Shown in pieces: positions 59,008-64,000 of a stretch of DNA of 64,000 nt. The notes under the pieces were generated by a model. It searched no databases. It was given only the letters and a program-made list of their open reading frames with translations, and was not told where the DNA came from. The stretch covers positions 310,001 to 374,000 of the forward strand of contig CBDFFQ010000001.1 of NCBI GenBank assembly GCA_965246835.1. The letters are read 5' to 3'. Every line of letters starts with the position of its first letter. Within the stretch, counting starts at the first letter, position 1. The DNA comes from JANPPS01 sp965246835 (GTDB taxonomy: Bacteria; Pseudomonadota; Alphaproteobacteria; Acetobacterales; Acetobacteraceae). A program made the position numbers and the translations under genes.

Positions 59008-61199
59008 TGCCGGAACTCCTGCTTGAGCTGTTCAGCGAGGAGATCCCCGCGCGCATGCAGGCCCGCGCGGCGGACGATCTGGCGCGTCTGCTGACCGAGG
59101 CTTTGGCGCCGCTGTCGCCGGCCGGCGCACAAACCTTCCATGGCCCCCGCCGCATCGCGTTGCGCCTGGACGTGCAATCCGCCATCCCGGCCGCCAGCAC
59201 GACGGAGCGCGGCCCCCGCGTCGCGGCGCCCGAGGCGGCACTGACCGGCTTCCTCCGCAAGCACGGCGCCACGCGGGACCAGGTGGTGCAGGAGGGCGAG
59301 CATTGGGTGCTGACCCGGGCCACCCCGGCGCAATCCGCCGCAACCCTGATCGCCGCCGCGCTCCCGCCCTTGCTGCGCCGGTTTACCTGGCCGAAATCGA
59401 TGCGGTGGGGGACGGGCGCCTTCACCTGGGTCCGCCCGCTGCGCCGCATCCTGTGCATCCTCGATGGCGCCGTGGTGCCGTTCTCGCTCGCGGACGGCGC
59501 CGATGACGGGCATGGCCTGGTTTCGGGCAACGAGACCGAGGGGCATCGCTTCCATGCGCCGGACGCGTTCTTCGTGTCGTCGTTCGCGGAGTGGGTGGAC
59601 GGCCTGCGGGCCCGGCGCGTGATCGTCAGCGCCCCCGAGCGCCGCCGCCTGGTGGCCGACGGCATCGCCGCGCTGGCCGCGGCCGAGGGCCTGACGGTGG
59701 TGCCCGATGACGGATTGCTGGACGAGGTCGCAGGCCTGGTCGAGTGGCCGGTGCCGCTGCTGGGCCGGATCGACGCCGCCTACATGGACCTGCCGCCCGA
59801 GGTGATGCAGGTCAGCATGCGGGTGAACCAGCGTTATTTTGCGCTGCGCCACGCGGATGGCTCGGCGGCACCGCGGTTTGCGTTCGCGGCCAACATCGAG
59901 GCCTCGGATGGCGGCGCCACCATCGTGGCCGGCAATGAGCGGGTGCTGCGCGCGCGGTTCAGCGATGCCCGGCATTTCTGGGATTTGGACCGTCGCACGC
60001 CACTCGCGGACCGGGTGACGGCGCTGGAGGGGGTGGCGTTCCACGCCAAGCTCGGCAGCCAGGGGGCGCGGGTGAAGCGCCTGGTGGCGCTGGCCGGCGC
60101 GATCGCCCCGCATGTGGGCGCCGACCCGGCCCTGGCGCAGCGCGCAGCCTTGCTGGCGAAGGCGGACCTAACCAGCGGCATGGTGGGGGAGTTTCCGGAG
60201 TTGCAGGGCGTGATGGGCGGCTACTACGCGGTTGGGGAAGACCCGCGCGTGGCGGCGGCCGTGGGCCAGCACTATGCTCCGCGCTCGCCCACGGACCCGG
60301 TTCCGTCGGAGCCGGTCGCGATAGCTACCGCTCTGGCCGACAAGTTGGACCAGTTGGTAGCATTCTTCGCGGCAGGCGAAGCGCCGACCGGTTCCGGCGA
60401 CCCAAATGGGCTTCGTCGGGCAGCCTTAGGCGTGATCCGAACCGTTCGCGAAAACGGTGTTCGACTACCTTTGTATCCGATCCTTAAGAGCGGAACGCTA
60501 AGGCTACAAAGCCAGCTACTGACCGATCGGTTAGGTGTAGACTTAAGGGCAGCATCCGACTTTGCCGACAGCATTCGAAGCCCGGACCTCGCTCCAAAGT
60601 TGCAGGCGGATCTGTACGTCAGCCTAGTCAACTCAAATACTGTAGAGTCGTCGGCTCATTTGATAGTGTTCGTGAGCAGGACCATTCTCGCCTTCATCGC
60701 CGACCGCCTCCGCGTCCAGCTCCGCGCCGAGGGCGCACGGCACGACGTGCTCGCCGCCGTGTTCGCCGCCGGCGCCGACGATGACATCGTTCGCCTCCTC
60801 GCCCGCACCGACGCCGTCGCCGCGTTCCTCGCCACCCCGGACGGTGGCAACCTGCTCGCCGCCAGTAAGCGCGCCGCCAACATCCTGCGCATCGAGGACA
60901 AGAAGGACGGCCCCCATCAAGGGCCGGTCGATACGGCGTTGCTGCACCAACCGGAAGAGCACGCCCTCGCCGCTTCCCTCGATGAAGCCGAGCCCGCCGT
61001 GGAACAAACGATCGGCGCCGAGCGTTTCACCGACGCCATGACCGCCCTCGCCGCTCTTCGCGCGCCGCTCGACACGTTCTTCGACCAGGTCACGGTCAAT
61101 GCCGATGACCCGGCACTCCGAAAGAACCGTCTCCGTCTCCTGCATCGCGTCGGCGCCGCCATGGCGCGGGCGGCCGATTTCTCTCGTATCGAAGGCTGA
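59007..61199 (+). CDS. glyS: Glycyl-tRNA synthetase beta subunit
   Basis: A 730-residue subunit that binds tRNA-Gly and supports the catalytic alpha subunit. N-terminal LLLELFSEEIPARMQARAAD, FTWPKSMRWGTGAFTWVRPL and LPPEVMQVSMRVNQRYFALR are typical. VALEG-like GVAFHAKLGSQGARVKRLVA and KADLTSGMVGEFPELQGVMG follow. Residues ~431-557 (60300-60680) have lower GC and unusual codons, and the part after RLPLYPIL seems longer than in other GlySs I know. The C-terminal anticodon-binding part then continues normally to YAND-like NRLRLLHRVGAAMARAADFS. Confidence 0.95.
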   Translation: MPELLLELFSEEIPARMQARAADDLARLLTEALAPLSPAGAQTFHGPRRIALRLDVQSAIPAASTTERGPRVAAPEAALTGFLRKHGATRDQVVQEGEHWVLTRATPAQSAATLIAAALPPLLRRFTWPKSMRWGTGAFTWVRPLRRILCILDGAVVPFSLADGADDGHGLVSGNETEGHRFHAPDAFFVSSFAEWVDGLRARRVIVSAPERRRLVADGIAALAAAEGLTVVPDDGLLDEVAGLVEWPVPLLGRIDAAYMDLPPEVMQVSMRVNQRYFALRHADGSAAPRFAFAANIEASDGGATIVAGNERVLRARFSDARHFWDLDRRTPLADRVTALEGVAFHAKLGSQGARVKRLVALAGAIAPHVGADPALAQRAALLAKADLTSGMVGEFPELQGVMGGYYAVGEDPRVAAAVGQHYAPRSPTDPVPSEPVAIATALADKLDQLVAFFAAGEAPTGSGDPNGLRRAALGVIRTVRENGVRLPLYPILKSGTLRLQSQLLTDRLGVDLRAASDFADSIRSPDLAPKLQADLYVSLVNSNTVESSAHLIVFVSRTILAFIADRLRVQLRAEGARHDVLAAVFAAGADDDIVRLLARTDAVAAFLATPDGGNLLAASKRAANILRIEDKKDGPHQGPVDTALLHQPEEHALAASLDEAEPAVEQTIGAERFTDAMTALAALRAPLDTFFDQVTVNADDPALRKNRLRLLHRVGAAMARAADFSRIEG
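60300..60680 (+). other. Low-GC, atypical-codon segment inside glyS
   Basis: Over about 380 bp the codon use shifts: TTA, CTA, CGA, ATA, GTA and CTT codons, rare elsewhere in the window, become common, and GC falls to 53 percent (60481-60540) and 50 percent (60601-60660) by count. Both edges return to GC-rich codons within a few codons. The frame stays open. Two CTTAAG hexamers occur 59 bp apart. Confidence 0.7.
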
Positions 61200-61204
61200 A
61201 CGAC

Positions 61205-63873
<2,669 letters not shown>

Positions 63874-63874
<1 letters not shown>

Positions 63875-64000
63875 TGGTCTGGCGCTGGGCGGCGCTGCTG
63901 GCTTGGCTGGTGGCGCCCGCCCTCGCGTGCGAGCCGGTGCTGCAGGCGGTGGTGCCGCTTCGGCTCCAGGAAGGTTTTCCGTTGGTGACGGCCCGGATCG
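63874..64000 (+). CDS. Exported protein, N-terminal part only
   Basis: The 42 codons visible before the window ends start with ATG overlapping the ppdK stop (TAATG). A signal peptide (WRWAALLAWLVAPALA) is followed by CEPVLQAVVPLRLQEGFPLV. The beginning resembles those of exported retropepsin-like aspartic protease family proteins, but the active-site Asp motif lies outside. Function is open. Confidence 0.5.

Noticed and set aside
60272..60631. Antisense frame over the low-GC part of glyS
   Set aside because: Considered as a cause of the odd codons, but the peptide has no start signal or recognisable pattern, so the frame is treated as chance.

Overview
The window is GC-rich DNA (mostly high-60s percent) with tightly packed genes, many 1-4 bp stop/start overlaps and frequent GTG/TTG starts. 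The gene set points to an alphaproteobacterium, most likely Rhodospirillales/Acetobacteraceae-like: a FlbD-type sigma54 flagellar regulator, CtrA-type TTAA-N7-TTAA boxes, a separate glyQ/glyS synthetase, a transketolase-gap-pgk cluster and many solute transporters. The taxon is an inference from gene content; there is no rRNA or tRNA gene here.

Layout. 1-4.8 kb: start of a glycogen-debranching-type protein, msrB, a TRAP transporter (fused DctQ-DctM plus DctP) and a divergent thiolase. 4.8-20.2 kb: a flagellar island. flgE-flgK-flgL run leftward; fliK-flgD and fliF-fliG-fliH-fliN-flbD-flhA-flhF-flhG run rightward. Between flgE and fliK lie a sigma54-like site and tandem CGGCA-N5-TGCCG palindromes, with another copy before fliF. 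CtrA-like boxes precede flgK and flhF. 20.2-22.5 kb: an OpgC-type acyltransferase, an SGNH-like exported protein and a possible NepR-like small protein. 22.5-30.2 kb: a desaturase, an rRNA methyltransferase, a lipoprotein, an aldolase-type protein, an N-carbamoyl amidohydrolase, an alpha/beta hydrolase and a lower-GC pair of paralogous lipoproteins. 30.2-37.9 kb: transketolase-gap-pgk, a Nudix protein, a CidA/LrgB pair and an alcohol dehydrogenase. 38-51 kb: two peptide-type ABC transporter clusters, one with binding protein and permeases but no ATPase, the other with permeases and ATPases but no binding protein, separated by a DUF1028 protein, a TPR protein, a Uma2 nuclease, a tartrate/malate dehydrogenase and a desaturase-like protein. 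51-57.4 kb: a hydroxypyruvate-isomerase-like protein, an XRE regulator, a Nudix-sseA-metC-hisI operon, a DUF2076 protein and a CoA-binding protein. 57.5-64 kb: glyQ, an inserted vapBC toxin-antitoxin pair, glyS (with a low-GC, odd-codon segment inside), ppdK and the start of an exported protein.

How it fits together. The flagellar genes cover hook, hook-filament junction, hook-length control, MS ring, switch, export gate and placement factors, and include their own sigma54 activator, so the promoter motifs and their presumed reader sit together. The most interesting points are the flgE/fliK regulatory region, the vapBC insertion in the glycyl-tRNA synthetase operon, the anomalous patch in glyS, the OpgC-SGNH pair and the twin lipoproteins. 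No CRISPR array, IS element, phage or tRNA gene was seen.
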